A DNA stretch of 64,000 bases from Tigriopus japonicus (taxonomy: Eukaryota > Arthropoda > Copepoda > Harpacticoida > Harpacticidae): NCBI GenBank assembly GCA_010645155.1, contig CM021315.1, positions 1,838,224 through 1,902,223 on the forward strand, written 5' to 3'. Below are positions 61,478-64,000 of the stretch, one piece after another (the first letter of the stretch is position 1; each line of letters opens with the position of its first letter). Position numbers and translations under genes: made by a program. The notes beneath the pieces were generated by a model. That model had not been told where the DNA came from. It searched no databases and saw only the letters and a list, made by a program, of their open reading frames with translations.

Positions 61478-63404
61478 GACAATTTCTAAGTTGATAAACA
61501 TTTTCATGAATCTAAAATTAACGAGCACGTGGTCATGCAACTTGTGAAACCAAGCTAAAATTGACAACCATTTACTATACGAAGCACAAAAGTTCATTGT
61601 ATTTGTCAATGTTGGTTTAAGATATTTTCCGACATTTCTATATGCCTTAAGATAATCCAACATGACTATCCTGCTGACAAAGGCTTCATAACCTTTTAAG
61701 GCAAGACTTTTTCGCTTTACTTGACACAATGTGGAGAAAGAGCGCTATCCCTTCGCCCATTTATTGTAAGGGATTCATTCACAAAAGAAACATGTTCTTA
61801 TCGTATCCTATGCAAAATGTTAACCGAGACACCCTTAGCATCTCTGCTTGCACTCAAAGTCCAACCGAGATCGCTCGGATAACCTTTTATGGTCAAGGTA
61901 AAAGACATTCATCGCACTTAAAACTGGAGAAATGCAAATGAGTGGCATCCAAGAATTCCGCGTTTTAATTGGATAAGCAATGGGATCTCCCAAATCCACG
62001 ATCTCGCGTTTGTTCGTCAATATTTCCGCTTTAAGCTTCAAGAAATTTTTTTTCGTACTTTTCGCAATATCTTAACCGTACTCGTAAAACAACATTTATC
62101 GCAAAATAGAATAACCAGTCCAAGGAAAAACATATATCTTGGTCTGATATTACATTAGGTGAGTTGTTAGAAGCAACTATAAGTAAATTGAAGTATACTA
62201 GACTCGAATACAGTCTTATCAAATAAGTGTTGTATTTTCAGAATTATAAAATAGAGGTTTTCGTTTTGTGGCTTTTGGCTAGTTGTTCGGCGAATCTAAA
62301 ATTATGGAGCGAGTAAAAAGATTTCAGTTAAAAAACACATTCTGAAGTAGAGGTTCAATACATAAGCTGCCTTTGCTTAAAGAAAAACGCAGCTTGTACT
62401 CTGAGGCTTTACTCAAGTATGTTCATTCAAAATGTTATGCCTCACTATGCCAATCTCACCTCAAAAGCTCAATAACTGAGCTTATGAAGACGAGATACTC
62501 CACCATACTTTCAAACATCCTCAACAACTCACCTATTGTGAAGTTATTTGAAATAGGAGTGCCGAGTTCATGAAGAGTGGTGTAATTAATGGCAAAGCCA
62601 AACATTTGGTAAAGGAGGTAGCTACTGTACTTGTACGTGCCTCGTTGAAGTTTCTCTTTGTCGTTCTGTTCTCGCCTTCATCTCGTGTCATGTCAACAAG
62701 TCATTTTCGGAGAAAGTCATAAGACACTTTGGATTCGCCGCCTTACTACTTCCATTACGGTTTTCCTCACAGATTTGTGACACTTTCCATCTTGGGGCCC
62801 CCGGAGAATCTAATGGAATTTCTACACAATGAAACCGGGAACAATGTCAAATAAACTGAATGTCATTCATTGGCCGCTATCCCACACACCACCAATAACA
62901 GCAGTACTTCATGTAGTATTTACAACACAATTAGCCCAATGTGTGTGTACGGAGAAGAATCCTACCACAAACAATGCCCAATTAAGAATGAGCGTGAGGC
63001 TTCTCAATGGGAAATCATGACTTTGACCGGTGTGGGATATTTCTTGCTACCACCCACCAACTTTCAGAGGGTCTAAGATCAATGCCAATATTGCATTTGA
63101 ACAATGCCTCAGTGTTGCTTGGGCAAGATTCTGACCCTGATGATGAAGCGGATCTAGGAATTCAAGCTCAGATGGATTTCTTCTTGGGTTTCGAACCTTG
63201 TTACGCACATCTACCGAAGTTCGGATTGACATGCCAAATTCAAAAATCCGCCCGATGGAAAACGAAGTTGAGCGCTCGCTGCGCTCGCTTGCCAAAGCAA
63301 TGACGGATCGTAACACAGGGTGACATAGAATCGAAATTGGCGTTGGTTATTCACTTCTAGACACAATGCAAAGCAGAATCATTAGCAATTTTCATTAAAA
63401 AAGG
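61478..63404. other. Spacer, nothing recognised
   Basis: Short ORFs only. The 98-codon plus ORF 63007-63303 (LGQDSDPDDEADLGIQAQMD) is unassigned. Near 63270 a self-complementary GAGCGCTCGCTGCGCTCGC occurs. Confidence 0.4.
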
Positions 63405-63590
63405 ACCAAGGAAGCCAGAGTGGCCACGCATACTAGCGCGTTCTTAAAAGTGCCGAGTGTAAGTGCTTCCCCAGACGGCGTAGGTTCGAAACCTGTTGGG
63501 GGTCGGATTGAAGCTGTCGGGAGAAATCCTTCAATTTACTGGGAATCGCATTCCTTGTAGCGGTAATAAAAAATCCGAAAAAAAATTAGT
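63405..63590 (+). repeat. tRNA-derived SINE-like element
   Basis: An A-box-like segment (CCAGAGTGGCCACGC), a strong B-box GGTTCGAAACC (T stem GTAGG/CCTGT pairs) and, about 90 bases later, an A-rich tail (GGTAATAAAAAATCCGAAAA). The presumed acceptor ends do not pair, so it is not a working tRNA gene. Limits are approximate. Confidence 0.5.
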
Positions 63591-64000
63591 ATTAATTGTC
63601 TGCCAGATGGCACTAGAGTAGCACAACTGAATGGCGTAAGTCCGTGGACATTAATTTAAGTTCATATTTTTGGGCTTTCTTACAAGACCTAAAATTTATA
63701 CCCATTAAGCCAGGTTTTACAAACTCATTGGTTAATTAATTCATCCATCAGAAGAGAGATCGATTTGTTCCGACCAATTCTTAACTGATAGTTTATTTGT
63801 CACGACACTGAGGATACAATCAGTAATCTGTTGAACCACTTTATCTAGAGACACGCATAAGAAATTACATTTTTATTTCTGGTAGGCATCTCATCCTATA
63901 CTTTTTCTGAAATTGATTGCTTTGACATTTTTTCAAACTTTCTGTTCTAGAACTTTAACAACAGATATGTTTTTTTGCCAGGATCCATATAAAAAGTTTT
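63591..64000. other. Terminal stretch, nothing recognised
   Basis: AT-rich, no supported ORF or repeat. Confidence 0.45.

Noticed and set aside
1..64000. CRISPR array, phage or bacterial operon content
   Set aside because: No regularly spaced repeats; genes have spliceosomal introns and animal-specific families.

Overview
The window looks like a gene-poor stretch of an arthropod nuclear genome, most likely a small crustacean such as a copepod. The evidence is GT-AG spliced genes with very short introns (56-85 bp is common), animal-specific families (neuropathy target esterase, TTD14, IP6K, a MICOS MIC26/27 subunit, calnexin), AT-rich spacers, hAT-type MITEs, tRNA-derived repeats and an intron-bearing tRNA-Ile(UAU). 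The species assignment is inference. Nothing bacterial, phage-like or CRISPR-like is present.

Layout. Positions 1-22 kb are gene-dense: the 5' part of a Swiss-cheese/NTE phospholipase (minus, runs off the left edge), an intronless SLC5 sodium:solute symporter (plus), calnexin (plus), a complete seven-exon TTD14 gene (minus), then about 7.5 kb of spacer whose right part is a nested transposon complex, a two-exon inositol hexakisphosphate kinase (plus) and a five-exon MIC26/27 gene (plus). From 22 to 64 kb genes are sparse. This part holds two candidate first-exon sets of an unidentified large gene (23.5-26.7 kb and 33.4-34.1 kb), a four-exon leucine-rich-repeat gene (39.4-42.7 kb) interrupted by a false assembly gap, a doubtful two-exon ORF near 45 kb, two small minus-strand genes with similar myristoylation-type N-termini (46.8-47.1 kb and 49.3-49.8 kb), a decayed BEL/Pao-like fragment (56 kb), a tRNA-Ile(UAU) gene (61.4 kb) and several tRNA-derived repeat heads.

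The recognised genes are housekeeping or neuronal membrane and ER functions with no sign of an operon or joint pathway; neighbours are simply adjacent. Exon joins were worked out by hand from splice sites and codon phase; all joins given for NTE, TTD14, IP6K and MIC26/27 keep frame and family similarity.

I do not see a convincing new multi-gene system. The most distinctive observations are: (1) a three-level nested DNA-transposon structure (about 2.15 kb element with 43-bp inverted ends and a perfect 9-bp target duplication, holding a hAT-like element, which holds a 315-bp hAT MITE) sitting about 180 bp upstream of the IP6K start codon; (2) a dense cluster of GGAAC/GTTCC pentamers over about 1.1 kb near 51 kb; (3) two N-gaps flanked by duplicated contig ends, one of which breaks a real gene; (4) possible alternative first exons that share a splice phase.
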